The translations under genes were made by a program, and so were the position numbers. Positions 21,837-31,387 of a stretch of DNA of 34,972 bases are shown piece after piece. The notes beneath the pieces were generated by a model. The model did no database searches, was not told the DNA's origin, and saw nothing but the letters and a program-made list of their open reading frames with translations. The stretch spans positions 1 to 34,972 of the forward strand of contig MENF01000037.1 in NCBI GenBank assembly GCA_001769035.1, read 5' to 3'. Origin of the DNA: Bacteroidetes bacterium GWA2_32_17 (lineage in GTDB: Bacteria; Bacteroidota; Bacteroidia; Bacteroidales; GWA2-32-17). Position 1 is the stretch's first letter, and each line of letters begins with the position of its first letter.

Positions 21837-24146
21837 GTGAAAAACTTTTTAGACGAATTAAACCCCGCACAACGCGAGGCTGTTGTTAACTTTAAAGGTC
21901 CAAACCTGATTATTGCGGGAGCCGGTTCAGGAAAAACACGGGTGCTTACTTATCGTATTGCATATTTATTGCAACAAGGAGTTTTTGCAGGAAACATAAT
22001 GGCATTAACGTTTACTAACAAAGCTGCTAAAGAAATGAAAGAAAGAATTGTTTCGTTAGTTGGTTTTGAAAATTCACGATATCTTTGGATGGGCACTTTT
22101 CATAGTATTTTTGCAAAAATTTTACGTTCCGAAGCCAGCAAAATTGACTTTTCGCCCAAATTTACTATTTACGATACCGACGATTCTAAAAGTCTGATTA
22201 AAGCAATAGTAAAAGAACTTCATTTCGACGATAAGCAATATAAGACATCTGAAGTACACAATCGAATTAGTATGGCTAAAAACAATCTTGTAACTGTTGC
22301 AAATTATGTGAATAGCCCTATTATTCAGGAACAGGATTTAAAGTCGCAACGCCCTCAAATTGGTAAAATATACAGCATTTATCAAAGCCGGCTTAAAACC
22401 TCTGATGCAATGGACTTTGATGATTTGTTATTATTCACAAATATTTTATTTCGCGATAATGCTGATATAGCCGAAAAGTATCAGAAACATTTTAAATATT
22501 TATTAGTTGACGAATATCAAGATACAAATTATGCCCAGTATCTTATTATCAAAAAGTTATGTGAATTATATCAAAACATTTCAGTAGTTGGTGATGATTC
22601 ACAAAGCATTTATTCATTCAGAGGAGCAAAAATTGAGAATATTTTAAATTTCAAAAAAGATTATCCCGCTCTTAAATTATTTAAACTCGAACAAAATTAT
22701 CGCTCAACAAAAAATATTGTAGAAGCAGCAAATAGTCTTATAAACCGTAACCGCAACAGAATTCCTAAAAAAGTTTGGAGCAATAACGAAGAAGGTGATA
22801 AAATAAAGGTGCAAAAAGCATTTACCGATACCGAAGAAGGCTTTATGGTTGCAAATTTGCTTAAAGAATACAAATCTGAAAACAATTTTAAATTTAACGA
22901 TTTCGTTATTTTATATAGAATAAATGCTCAATCAAGAATCTTTGAAGAATCGTTTCGACGTAGTGCTATCCCTTATAAAGTTTATGGCGGATTATCGTTT
23001 TATCAACGTAAAGAAGTTAAAGATGTTATTGCATATTTGCGTTTAGTTGTAAATCATAACGACGACGAAGCCTTTAAACGTATAATAAATTATCCTGCAC
23101 GTGGAATTGGCAAAACAACACTCGAAAAAGTTGAAAGTATTTCAGTAACAAATAACATGAGTTTATGGAATACGATTTCTGATTCAAAATTATTACAAAT
23201 CGAAGTAAACCAGGGAACGATTTCCAGAATACTTAATTTTAAAGGTTTAATAGAACATTTTAGTGAAAAAAATACCGATACTGATGCTTTTGAACTTTCA
23301 AGTTATATTGTAAGCCAAACAGGTATTTTGCGCAACCTCGAAGCCGACAAATCGCAGGAAAGTTTAAACCGTAAACAAAATATAGAAGAATTGTTAAATG
23401 GTATTAAAGATTTTTGCGAAACATCGCTCTCCGAAAATCCCGAAGCTAAGGTATTACTCGAAAACTATCTCGAAAATGTTTCGCTTTTAACAGATTTTGA
23501 TACAACTGATGATAATGAAGAAAAAGACCGTGTTGCGCTTATGACGGTTCACTCGGCTAAAGGATTAGAATTTAATTGCGTGTTTATTGTTGGAGCCGAA
23601 CACGAACTTTTTCCACTTTATTTTAATGGAGTTGCACCCGAAAATATTGAAGAAGAACGCCGATTATTTTATGTTGCCCTAACACGTGCAAAAAAAATTG
23701 CAAATATTTCGTTTACCGAAAATCGTTACCGTTGGGGGAAGCCTGTAACTTGTCAGCCAAGTAGCTTTATAAGTGAAATTGATAAAGAATTTCTCGACAT
23801 GGCAATCGAAATTGACGAAGAAAATAAACCCTCATCTTATAATGACAAATTCAACAAAAAAGACACATTATTAAAATACGAAATGTTTAAACCCGGAATA
23901 AAATTCAATTTAAAAGAAAAAAAATTAGTACATTTGAACATTGCCGAAAAAACTAATATTTTATTAATTGATAAAAAAGAAAATATAAATATTATTGAAG
24001 GTGCAACAGTTATTCACAATAGGTTTGGTAAAGGAATAGTTGTTAGAGTTGAAGGCGAAAATTCAAATACTAAAGCACTTATTAATTTTGATATTAGCGG
24101 TGAAAAACAATTATTATTGAAATTTGCAAAACTTAAAGTTATATAA
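21837..24146 (+). CDS. pcrA: UvrD/PcrA-type superfamily 1 DNA helicase
   Basis: A 769-residue ATP-dependent 3'-5' DNA helicase for nucleotide excision repair and for removing RecA or stalled complexes. Motifs in order: Walker A GAGSGKT (28-34), TFTNKAAKEMKER, Walker B DEYQDT (225-230), GDDSQSIYSFRGA (252-264), EQNYRST, VALMTVHSAKGLEF and EEERRLFYVALTRAKK. The C-terminal segment GATVIHNRFGKGIVVRVEG (about 720) is the Tudor-like RNA polymerase-contacting domain of PcrA/UvrD. The start codon is GTG, at the edge of the conserved LNPAQREAV. It reads as a single-gene unit and is separated from DUF4290 by a 230-base gap with low-complexity repeats. Confidence 0.95.
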   Translation: MKNFLDELNPAQREAVVNFKGPNLIIAGAGSGKTRVLTYRIAYLLQQGVFAGNIMALTFTNKAAKEMKERIVSLVGFENSRYLWMGTFHSIFAKILRSEASKIDFSPKFTIYDTDDSKSLIKAIVKELHFDDKQYKTSEVHNRISMAKNNLVTVANYVNSPIIQEQDLKSQRPQIGKIYSIYQSRLKTSDAMDFDDLLLFTNILFRDNADIAEKYQKHFKYLLVDEYQDTNYAQYLIIKKLCELYQNISVVGDDSQSIYSFRGAKIENILNFKKDYPALKLFKLEQNYRSTKNIVEAANSLINRNRNRIPKKVWSNNEEGDKIKVQKAFTDTEEGFMVANLLKEYKSENNFKFNDFVILYRINAQSRIFEESFRRSAIPYKVYGGLSFYQRKEVKDVIAYLRLVVNHNDDEAFKRIINYPARGIGKTTLEKVESISVTNNMSLWNTISDSKLLQIEVNQGTISRILNFKGLIEHFSEKNTDTDAFELSSYIVSQTGILRNLEADKSQESLNRKQNIEELLNGIKDFCETSLSENPEAKVLLENYLENVSLLTDFDTTDDNEEKDRVALMTVHSAKGLEFNCVFIVGAEHELFPLYFNGVAPENIEEERRLFYVALTRAKKIANISFTENRYRWGKPVTCQPSSFISEIDKEFLDMAIEIDEENKPSSYNDKFNKKDTLLKYEMFKPGIKFNLKEKKLVHLNIAEKTNILLIDKKENINIIEGATVIHNRFGKGIVVRVEGENSNTKALINFDISGEKQLLLKFAKLKVI

Positions 24147-24199
24147 AACAGAAAACCAAAAATTCAGAAATAAATAGAAATATATAGAAATAAATTGTA

Positions 24200-24300
24200 A
24201 AACCAGTGAACCATAGGCAGTGAACAGTAAGCAGTAAGCAGTCTACAGTCCATAGTCAGCAGTGGGCAGTGAACAATGAACGTAGAACAATGTACATTTT
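24200..24300 (+). repeat. Low-complexity CAGTGAAC/CAGTAAG repeats
   Basis: Irregular tandem words such as GCAGTGAACAGTAAGCAGT, TACAGTCCATAGTC and GAACAATGAAC fill most of the 230-base gap between the helicase and DUF4290 genes. No gene or promoter was recognised in it. Confidence 0.8.
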
Positions 24301-24376
24301 TAAACTTTTTGAACTTTTTTGAGCATAGAACAATGAACTTTTCTAAACAATAATCAATAAAAAATAATAAATATTA

Positions 24377-24997
24377 ATGGAACTTTCAGAACATTACAAC
24401 ACACAGCGAAAAAAAATGATTTTACCCGAATACGGTAGAAATATTCAGGAAATGGTTGACTTTATTGTAAAAGTAGAATCACGAGATGATAGAAATAGAA
24501 TGTCAAAAGCTATAGTTAATGTGATGGCAAACCTTAATCCTTCGTTACGCGAAAGTACTGAATTTAAAATAAAACTATGGAATCATTTGGCTCAAATGTC
24601 AAATTATCAGCTTGATATTGATTACCCATGCAAAATTACAAAGCTCGAAGATTTATTAAAAAAACCGAAACCCTTACCTTATCCATCTAATAATATTCGT
24701 CACAAACATTACGGAGGAATTGCCAAAGCACTTATTCAGGAAATAGCCATATTTCCCGAATCAGAATCGAAAGATGTGTTATTAGAAATGCTTGCAAATC
24801 ACATGAAAAAACTTTATTTAGTTTGGAATAAAGAAGCTGTAAGCGATGAGCAAATTTATTTGGATATTAACGAAATTGCAGGCAGCGATATTGTTAAAAA
24901 CCGTGTACGACTTAATGAAACCCGCGATATTTTATTCAAAAATCAAAAACCTAAACAAAACAAACCTTTTAAAAAAAATAACCATAAGCAGAGATAA
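24377..24997 (+). CDS. DUF4290 family protein
   Basis: A 206-residue soluble protein beginning MELSEHYNTQRKKMILPEYGRNIQEMV, the signature of DUF4290, a Bacteroidota family of unknown function. It is mainly helical by composition, with a conserved PYPSNNIRHKHYGGIAKALI segment (about 109-128), and ends in a basic Lys/Asn tail (KPKQNKPFKKNNHKQR) that could touch nucleic acid or the membrane. Its stop is five bases before murA, so the two form an operon, a pairing that suggests a tie to cell wall synthesis but does not prove one. Confidence 0.85.
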   Translation: MELSEHYNTQRKKMILPEYGRNIQEMVDFIVKVESRDDRNRMSKAIVNVMANLNPSLRESTEFKIKLWNHLAQMSNYQLDIDYPCKITKLEDLLKKPKPLPYPSNNIRHKHYGGIAKALIQEIAIFPESESKDVLLEMLANHMKKLYLVWNKEAVSDEQIYLDINEIAGSDIVKNRVRLNETRDILFKNQKPKQNKPFKKNNHKQR

Positions 24998-25002
24998 GTA
25001 AA

Positions 25003-26310
25003 ATGGCAACTTTTGAAGTTATTGGTAATCAGAAACTTTTTGGCGAAATACATCCCCAAGGTGCTAAAAATGAAGCATTACAAGTTTTATGTGCCGTTCT
25101 TTTAACTTCCGAAGTAGTTACCATTGAAAATATTCCGGAAATTAGAGATGTTTCAAGGCTTATTGAATTGCTTGCCGATTTGGGAGTTGAAGTTAATAAA
25201 ATTGAAAAAGGTAAATTTACTTTTTGCTCAAAAAATGTAGATATTGATTATTTAAAAACCGAAAAATATGCAGCCCAAGCAACTGCACTTCGTGGTTCAA
25301 TTATGCTTGTTGGTCCTTTGCTTGGTCGTTTTGGAATCGGCTATATTCCAAAACCAGGTGGCGATAAAATTGGACGACGTAAATTAGATACTCATTTCAT
25401 TGGTTTTCAAAAACTTGGTGCAATTTTTAATTTCGATTCAACAACAAATTTTTTTACTGTCGGAGCTAAAAAGCTTAAAGGTAGTTATATGCTTCTCGAA
25501 GAAGCATCTGTAACTGGTACTGCCAATATAATTATGGCTGCCGTTTTAGCCGAAGGAACTACCACAATTTTTAATGCTGCATGCGAACCATATATCCAGC
25601 AACTTTGCATTATGCTTAATAATATGGGAGCAAAAATTTCTGGCGTTGGCTCTAACTTACTTACAATAGAAGGTGTTACTTCTTTAAAAGGAACTACTCA
25701 TAAAATTTTACCCGACATGATTGAAATTGGTAGCTTTATTGGAATGGCTGCCATGACTCAAAGCGAAATTACAATTAAAAATGTTGCATATCAAGAACTT
25801 GGCGTTATTCCAGATTCGTTTAAACGGCTCGGCATAAAACTCGAAAAGCGAAACGACGATATTTATATACCTTATCAGGAACATTACGAAATTGAAACTT
25901 TTATTGACGGTTCTATTTTGACAATTGCAGATTCTATATGGCCCGGACTTACACCCGATTTGCTTTCGGTTTTTTTAGTTGTTGCTACACAAGCTAAAGG
26001 AAGTGTTCTAATTCATCAGAAAATGTTCGAAAGTCGCTTGTTTTTTGTTGATAAACTTATCGAAATGGGTGCACAAATAATCCTCTGCGACCCGCATCGT
26101 GCAACAGTAATTGGAATGGACCGTCGCTTTCCACTACGCGGAACTACAATGTCATCGCCAGATATAAGGGCTGGAGTAGCTCTACTAATTGCTGCAATGT
26201 CGGCAAATGGGAAAAGCATTATTCATAACATCGAGCAAATTGACCGCGGCTACCAAAATATAGAAGAGCGATTAAATAACATAGGAGCAAAAATTAAAAG
26301 ATTAAATTAA
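25003..26310 (+). CDS. murA: UDP-N-acetylglucosamine 1-carboxyvinyltransferase, Asp variant
   Basis: A 435-residue EPSP-synthase-fold enzyme that transfers enolpyruvate from PEP to UDP-GlcNAc, the first committed step of peptidoglycan synthesis, in the cytoplasm. The substrate motif GAKNEAL (20-26), RGSIMLVGPLLGRFG (97-111) and GG.T..SPDIRAGVALLIAA are present. The residue that is Cys115 in E. coli (PGGC) is Asp121 here (PGGDKIGRRKLDTH). Cys is the residue alkylated by fosfomycin, and Asp variants known from mycobacteria and chlamydiae are active but resistant. The gene follows DUF4290 by five bases. Confidence 0.95.
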   Translation: MATFEVIGNQKLFGEIHPQGAKNEALQVLCAVLLTSEVVTIENIPEIRDVSRLIELLADLGVEVNKIEKGKFTFCSKNVDIDYLKTEKYAAQATALRGSIMLVGPLLGRFGIGYIPKPGGDKIGRRKLDTHFIGFQKLGAIFNFDSTTNFFTVGAKKLKGSYMLLEEASVTGTANIIMAAVLAEGTTTIFNAACEPYIQQLCIMLNNMGAKISGVGSNLLTIEGVTSLKGTTHKILPDMIEIGSFIGMAAMTQSEITIKNVAYQELGVIPDSFKRLGIKLEKRNDDIYIPYQEHYEIETFIDGSILTIADSIWPGLTPDLLSVFLVVATQAKGSVLIHQKMFESRLFFVDKLIEMGAQIILCDPHRATVIGMDRRFPLRGTTMSSPDIRAGVALLIAAMSANGKSIIHNIEQIDRGYQNIEERLNNIGAKIKRLN

Positions 26311-26405
26311 CCCTTTCCGACATCATTTAAATCAGATAGCTACCGAATGAAAATGCCCTTTTTATGAATTCTAAATTAATCAAAAAAAGATTTTTTAATA
26401 AATAA

Positions 26406-26435
26406 TTGCAATAAAAAAATATTTATATATCTTTG
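26406..26435 (+). promoter_or_regulatory. Bacteroidota promoter of rimP-nusA-infB
   Basis: TTG at 26406-26408, a 19-base spacer and TATCTTTG at 26428-26435, a full consensus match. It gives a leader of about 60 bases before rimP. Confidence 0.82.
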
Positions 26436-26460
26436 CAGTCGAAATTGGGGAAAGATATGG

Positions 26461-26484
26461 CAGGGGACAAAAGTCCCCTGTTTT
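26461..26484 (+). promoter_or_regulatory. Leader hairpin with U-run, possible attenuator of rimP operon
   Basis: CAGGGGAC and GTCCCCTG (26461-26468, 26473-26480) form a perfect 8-bp stem with an AAAA loop, followed by TTTT. It lies between the promoter and the rimP ATG, where a terminator-like hairpin could control read-through or block ribosome entry. Confidence 0.6.
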
Positions 26485-26500
26485 ATTAGCCAAAATTTTT

Positions 26501-26968
26501 ATGATTGATAAAAATAAAATATTAAAAGTTGCAGCAAATGCCGATTTAGGCAAAGAATACGTCGTTGTTGACGTAGAAATTAAGCCTATTAATAATTTTA
26601 TTGTTTTTATTGATAGCATCAACGGAATAACTATTGGCGATTGCGTTAAAGTTAGCCGTTTTATCGAAAAAAATATTAATCGCTATGAAGAAGATTATGA
26701 CTTAAGCGTTTCGTCAACCGGAATTGATAAACCACTTACTTCAAAAATTCAGTTCATTAAAAATATTGGAAAAACAGTTGAAGTATTATTTAACGACAAT
26801 AAATCAATTATAGGAAAACTTAATGCTTATAACAAAAACTCAATTACTTTAACATATACCGCTAAAGAAAAAACTACTGAAACGAAAAAAAATGTTTTAG
26901 TAACCAAAGATGTTGAAATAGAACTAAATAAAATAAAATCTGTAACAATTATAATTTCTTTTAAATAA
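26501..26968 (+). CDS. rimP: Ribosome maturation factor RimP
   Basis: A 155-residue protein needed for 30S subunit maturation. It has the N-terminal alpha/beta domain with the motif GITIGDCVKVSRFIEKNINR and YDLSVSSTGIDKPL (the conserved L.VSSPG..RPL equivalent), and a C-terminal SH3-like domain from about residue 85. Length is typical. Its location directly upstream of nusA and infB is the conserved bacterial order and supports the call. Stop and next start are separated by seven bases. Confidence 0.94.
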   Translation: MIDKNKILKVAANADLGKEYVVVDVEIKPINNFIVFIDSINGITIGDCVKVSRFIEKNINRYEEDYDLSVSSTGIDKPLTSKIQFIKNIGKTVEVLFNDNKSIIGKLNAYNKNSITLTYTAKEKTTETKKNVLVTKDVEIELNKIKSVTIIISFK

Positions 26969-26975
26969 GAAGAAG

Positions 26976-28211
26976 ATGGAAAACATAAATTTAATAGAGC
27001 ATTTCGCAGAGTTTAAAGAACTTAAAAACATCGATAGAGCAACAATGATGCGTGTTTTAGAAGATGTTTTTAAAAGCACATTAAATAAACAAAATGGCGA
27101 ATCGAATAATTTTGATGTTATTATTAACATTGACAAAGGCGACTTTGAAATTTGGCGAACAAGAACCGTTGTAAAAGACGAAGACTTTACCGACCCCGTA
27201 ATTCAAATTCCATTATCTGAAGCTAAAAAAATTGAAAAAGATTATGAAGAAGGCGAAGACGTTTCAAATCAGGTAAAGTTCGAAGACTTTCCGCGTCGTA
27301 CAATTTTAGCTCTACGTCAAAATTTATCGTCAAAAATTCTTGAGCTTGAAAAAGATTCAATTTTTAGCAAGTATAAAGACCGCATAGGCGAAATTGTTTC
27401 GGGCGAAGTTTACCAAATTTGGAAAAAAGAAATTCTTATTATTGATGACGAAGGCAATGAGCTTATTATGCCTAAAGCCGAACAAATTCCATCCGACTTT
27501 TTTAGAAAAGGCGATAGCGTTAGAGCTGTTGTTGTTAAAGTTGAAATGAAAAACAATACACCACTTGTTATACTTTCCCGCACTTCACCAGTTTTTTTAG
27601 AAAGATTATTTGAACTCGAAGTTCCCGAAATATTCGATGGGCTTATAACAATTAAGAAAATTGTTCGCATACCCGGTGAAAGAGCCAAAGTAGCTGTAGA
27701 ATCTTACGACGATAGAATTGACCCAGTTGGTGCATGCGTAGGCATGAAAGGCAGCCGTATTCACGGAATAGTTCGCGAATTAAAAAATGAAAATATTGAC
27801 GTTATCAATTATACAAACAACACTAATTTGTTTATACAAAGAGCATTAAGCCCTGCAAAAATTACCGAAATAAAAATTGTTGATAACGATAAAAGAGTAG
27901 AGGTATATTTAGACCCCGACCAGGTATCGCTCGCAATTGGTAAAGGTGGGTTAAATATACGATTAGCAAGCCAACTTACAGGATACGAAATTGATGTTTA
28001 CAGAAATATTCAGGAAGACGACGAAGATGTTGATTTAGACGAATTTTCAGATGAAATTGAATCATGGGTTATTGATGAATTTAAAAAAATTGGTTGCGAT
28101 ACTGCAAAAAGTATTTTAAATCAAAGTACCGAAGAACTCGTTCGTAGAACCGACCTCGAGGAAGAAACAATTGTTAATGTTGTTAACATTATTAAAGCAG
28201 AATTTGAATAA
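26976..28211 (+). CDS. nusA: Transcription termination/antitermination factor NusA
   Basis: A 411-residue NusA that binds RNA polymerase and nascent RNA, affecting pausing, termination and antitermination. In order: N-terminal polymerase-binding domain (about 1-125), S1 domain (about 130-200, IGEIVSGEVYQIWKKEILI), KH1 (GACVGMKGSRIHGIVREL, about 250-268) and KH2 (VSLAIGKGGLNIRLASQLTGYEIDV, about 312-336), then a short acidic helical tail (VDLDEFSDEIESWVIDEF..) with a helix-hairpin-helix-like end. The full acidic repeat pair of E. coli NusA is absent, as is usual outside Proteobacteria. Second gene of the operon. Confidence 0.96.
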   Translation: MENINLIEHFAEFKELKNIDRATMMRVLEDVFKSTLNKQNGESNNFDVIINIDKGDFEIWRTRTVVKDEDFTDPVIQIPLSEAKKIEKDYEEGEDVSNQVKFEDFPRRTILALRQNLSSKILELEKDSIFSKYKDRIGEIVSGEVYQIWKKEILIIDDEGNELIMPKAEQIPSDFFRKGDSVRAVVVKVEMKNNTPLVILSRTSPVFLERLFELEVPEIFDGLITIKKIVRIPGERAKVAVESYDDRIDPVGACVGMKGSRIHGIVRELKNENIDVINYTNNTNLFIQRALSPAKITEIKIVDNDKRVEVYLDPDQVSLAIGKGGLNIRLASQLTGYEIDVYRNIQEDDEDVDLDEFSDEIESWVIDEFKKIGCDTAKSILNQSTEELVRRTDLEEETIVNVVNIIKAEFE

Positions 28212-28256
28212 ATTATTTTTATATTTATACGATTTTTAGAGAATAAATTGCCGAAT

Positions 28257-31205
28257 ATGACAGTAGAAATTAAGGAAATGCGATTAAATAAAGTTGTTAA
28301 GGAGTTGAACGTTGGACTTCCGACCATTGTTGACTTTTTAAACAAAAAAGGATACAAAGTTGAAACTAATCCTAATGCAAAAATATCGCAGGAAATGTAC
28401 GATACACTTCTTGTTGAGTTCAACATTGATAGTAGCATTAAAAAGAAATCGGCTGAAATTAGTCTCAAAATTAACGAACGTAACACAACCATATCTATTG
28501 ATGATATTAATAAAAAAAACAATAAAATAGAAGAAGAGGAAGAAGAAACAGAAATTGAGAATGACGTTATTGAACAGAATGAGTTAATCATTAAAGATAA
28601 TAGTAAAAAACCTGTAGAATCTCAAATTAAAATTGTAGGCAAAATAGACTTAAAAACAGCTAATAAACCTAAAACTAAAAAATCTAAAGAAACTCCAATA
28701 GATGAACTTACAATTGTAAAAGAAAAGACTCATGAGTTCGAAATAGAAAAAATTATTGAAGAAGAAGAACCCGAAATCGAGACAAAAAAAGAAACTGAAA
28801 TTTACGCAACTAAAATTAATAATATTGAAAATAATATTAAAATTATTGGGAAACTAGATTTAGCAAGCATAAATCAAAAAACAAAACCCGACCGAAAAAC
28901 AAAAAAAGAAAAACAAAGAGAAAAAGAATTAAAAAAAATAAAGAAACAAGAAGAAACATCAAAAATTAAAGAAAATGTATTTTCAAAAAAGAGAGTACAA
29001 AAAAACAAATTACACGAGAAAAAAGACGAACAATTATACAGAACAAATACAACAAAACTCAACGACCCAAAAATATTAGGAAAAATAGAGATAAACGATG
29101 ATTCGAATCAAAACCTAGATAAAAAAAGACAACCCGCTGGTTCATCTGCCGATTATAACCCAAACGATAAACATAAGAAAAAACGTAAAAGAATTTTAGT
29201 TAAAACCGACGAAATAGAGAATAAAACTACTCCTTCTACTCTCACTAAACCATCATATTTTAAGGGAAAAGGGAAAAAACGACATATTCGTAACGAAATT
29301 GATAACGTTGAAGTTGACCGTTCTATTAAGGACACTTTAGCTACTATGGCAACTGGCAAAGGGAAAACTACAACATCAAAATATCGCCGCGAAAAACGCG
29401 AAGCTGTCAACCAAAAATTACAGGATGAAATTGACCAGCAGGAAAAAGATAAAAACATATTAAAAATTACAGAATTTGTTTCTGTAAACGAACTTGCAAC
29501 CCTTATGAATGTTCCTGCTAATGAGGTAATTGCAACCTGTATGAATCTTGGACTCTTTGTATCAATTAACCAACGATTAGATGCCGAATCGCTTTCGGTT
29601 ATTGCAGATGAGTTTGGTTACAAAATAGAATTTATTACTGTTGAAGTTCAATCGGATATGATTGAAATCGAAACCGACAACCCCGAAGATTTAAATCCCC
29701 GCCCACCAATTATTACAGTAATGGGACATGTTGACCATGGTAAAACTAAACTTCTCGATTACATAAGAAATACAAATGTTGTAGCTGGCGAAGCTGGAGG
29801 AATAACTCAACATATTGGAGCTTACAGTGTTAAACATGTAAGTGGAAGAATAATTACTTTCCTCGATACTCCCGGTCACGAAGCATTCACTGCAATGCGA
29901 GCCCGTGGTGCTCAACTTACCGATGTTGTAATTATTGTTATTGCTGCCGACGATGGCGTTAAACCTCAAACCGTTGAAGCTATTAATCATGCTCAAGCCG
30001 CTAATGTTCCTATGGTTTTTGCAATAAATAAAATTGATAAGCCAGGAGCAAACTCCGATAAAATTCGTGAAGAATTATCGAGCATGAATTTGTTGGTTGA
30101 AGAGTGGGGTGGTAAATATCAATCACAGGAAATAGCTGCAAAACCAGGAACAAATGTAAATTTATTGCTCGATAAAGTTATTCTCGAAGCCGATTTGCTC
30201 GATTTAAAAGCAAACCCAAACCGCGATGCAGTTGGTGTTGTTATTGAATCGTCGCTCGATAAAGGTCGTGGTTATGTTTCAAATTTACTTGTTAATAACG
30301 GTACTTTGCACGTTGGCGATATAGTTCTCGCTGGCTCGTATCATGGAAAAATAAAAGCTATGTTTAACGAACGTAATCAGAAACTTACCGAAGCCGGACC
30401 ATCGTTGCCGGTGCAAATTTTAGGACTTAATGGAGCTCCTCAGGCAGGTGATAAATTTAACGTAGTTAAAACGGAACAAATTGCAAGAGAAACTGCCAAT
30501 AAACGTTCGCAAATTATTCGTGAACAAGGATTACGTACTCAAAAACATATTACACTCGAAGAAATTGGGCGTCGTTTAGCTATTGGAAACTTTAAAGAAC
30601 TTAATGTTATTGTTAAAGGCGATGTTGATGGTTCAATTGAAGCATTAAGCGATTCATTAATAAAACTAAGCAACGAAGAAATTCAGGTTAATGTTATTCA
30701 TAAAGCTGTTGGTCAGATTTCTGAATCGGATATAATGTTAGCTGCCGCTTCAAATGCTGTAATTATCGGATTTCAGGTTCGCCCTTCTGTAAACGCACGT
30801 AAACTTGCCGAAAAAGAAGAAATCCAAATCAGATTATATTCTATTATTTACGATGCAATTGATGAAATTAAACAGGCAATGGAAGGTATGCTTTCGCCTG
30901 TAATTAAAGAAGAAATTATTGGTTCTGCCGAAATTCGTCAGGTATTTAAAATTGGAAAAGTTGGTACTGTTGCAGGCTGTATGGTAAACGAAGGTAAAAT
31001 TTATCGCACTTCAAAAATTCGCGTTATACGCGATGGTATTGTTGTTTTTACTGGCGAACTTGGCTCACTTAAACGTTTCAAAGAAGATGTTAAAGATGTT
31101 GCCTCAGGCTTAGAATGTGGTTTAAATATTGAACGTTTTAATGATATTAATGAAGGTGATATTGTTGAAGCATTTAAAGAAACTGAAGTAAAAAAGAAAT
31201 TATAA
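28257..31205 (+). CDS. infB: Translation initiation factor IF-2
   Basis: A 982-residue GTPase that brings fMet-tRNA to the 30S subunit and joins the subunits. An IF2 N-terminal domain (about 8-50, RLNKVVKELNVGLPTIVDFL) is followed by a long Lys/Glu-rich linker (about 60-395), a second IF2_N domain (about 400-455), the G domain with GHVDHGKT (490-497), DTPGHEAF and NKID, and domains II to IV. The linker contains three spaced copies of an IKI(V/I/L)GK(I/L)(D/E)(L/I) motif (about 124-132, 194-202 and 271-279). ATG at 28257 is used; a TTG three codons upstream keeps frame but lacks support. Third gene of the operon, followed by a strong terminator. Confidence 0.96.
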   Translation: MTVEIKEMRLNKVVKELNVGLPTIVDFLNKKGYKVETNPNAKISQEMYDTLLVEFNIDSSIKKKSAEISLKINERNTTISIDDINKKNNKIEEEEEETEIENDVIEQNELIIKDNSKKPVESQIKIVGKIDLKTANKPKTKKSKETPIDELTIVKEKTHEFEIEKIIEEEEPEIETKKETEIYATKINNIENNIKIIGKLDLASINQKTKPDRKTKKEKQREKELKKIKKQEETSKIKENVFSKKRVQKNKLHEKKDEQLYRTNTTKLNDPKILGKIEINDDSNQNLDKKRQPAGSSADYNPNDKHKKKRKRILVKTDEIENKTTPSTLTKPSYFKGKGKKRHIRNEIDNVEVDRSIKDTLATMATGKGKTTTSKYRREKREAVNQKLQDEIDQQEKDKNILKITEFVSVNELATLMNVPANEVIATCMNLGLFVSINQRLDAESLSVIADEFGYKIEFITVEVQSDMIEIETDNPEDLNPRPPIITVMGHVDHGKTKLLDYIRNTNVVAGEAGGITQHIGAYSVKHVSGRIITFLDTPGHEAFTAMRARGAQLTDVVIIVIAADDGVKPQTVEAINHAQAANVPMVFAINKIDKPGANSDKIREELSSMNLLVEEWGGKYQSQEIAAKPGTNVNLLLDKVILEADLLDLKANPNRDAVGVVIESSLDKGRGYVSNLLVNNGTLHVGDIVLAGSYHGKIKAMFNERNQKLTEAGPSLPVQILGLNGAPQAGDKFNVVKTEQIARETANKRSQIIREQGLRTQKHITLEEIGRRLAIGNFKELNVIVKGDVDGSIEALSDSLIKLSNEEIQVNVIHKAVGQISESDIMLAAASNAVIIGFQVRPSVNARKLAEKEEIQIRLYSIIYDAIDEIKQAMEGMLSPVIKEEIIGSAEIRQVFKIGKVGTVAGCMVNEGKIYRTSKIRVIRDGIVVFTGELGSLKRFKEDVKDVASGLECGLNIERFNDINEGDIVEAFKETEVKKKL

Positions 31206-31229
31206 TAATTTATTATAAATATTTACAAT

Positions 31230-31261
31230 AAAAAATACCATGATTTTTCATGGTATTTTTT
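31230..31261 (+). terminator. Intrinsic terminator of the rimP-nusA-infB operon
   Basis: Perfect 14-base stem AAAAAATACCATGA (31230-31243) with 31248-31261, a TTTT loop and a terminal T-run. It starts 25 bases after the infB stop. Confidence 0.92.
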
Positions 31262-31309
31262 ATTTTGTTAATTCCTCGGATTATATGGTACAAATCAATT
31301 ATTATTTAC

Positions 31310-31337
31310 GCTTTGATGAGTGTCCTTACGAACCAAG
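31310..31337 (-). repeat. Solitary decayed copy of the lyase-array hairpin repeat
   Basis: On the minus strand TTGGTTCGTAAGGACAC matches the left arm, loop and start of the right arm of the 14218-14241 hairpin with one difference; the remainder (CATCAAAGC) is diverged. It shows that the element is dispersed, not confined to the lyase gene. It lies between infB and a T9SS gene. Confidence 0.65.
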
Positions 31338-31347
31338 ATATAACAAA

Positions 31348-31380
31348 GACCTAACATGTTTTTTTTAAACCTGTCAGGTC
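31348..31380 (-). terminator. Palindromic 3' repeat after a T9SS gene
   Basis: Imperfect palindrome from GACCTAACATG to CCTGTCAGGTC, the same family as 1722-1753, lying eight bases beyond the stop of the minus-strand T9SS gene. It is a probable terminator on that strand and a dispersed repeat. Confidence 0.6.
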
Positions 31381-31387
31381 TAAAAAA

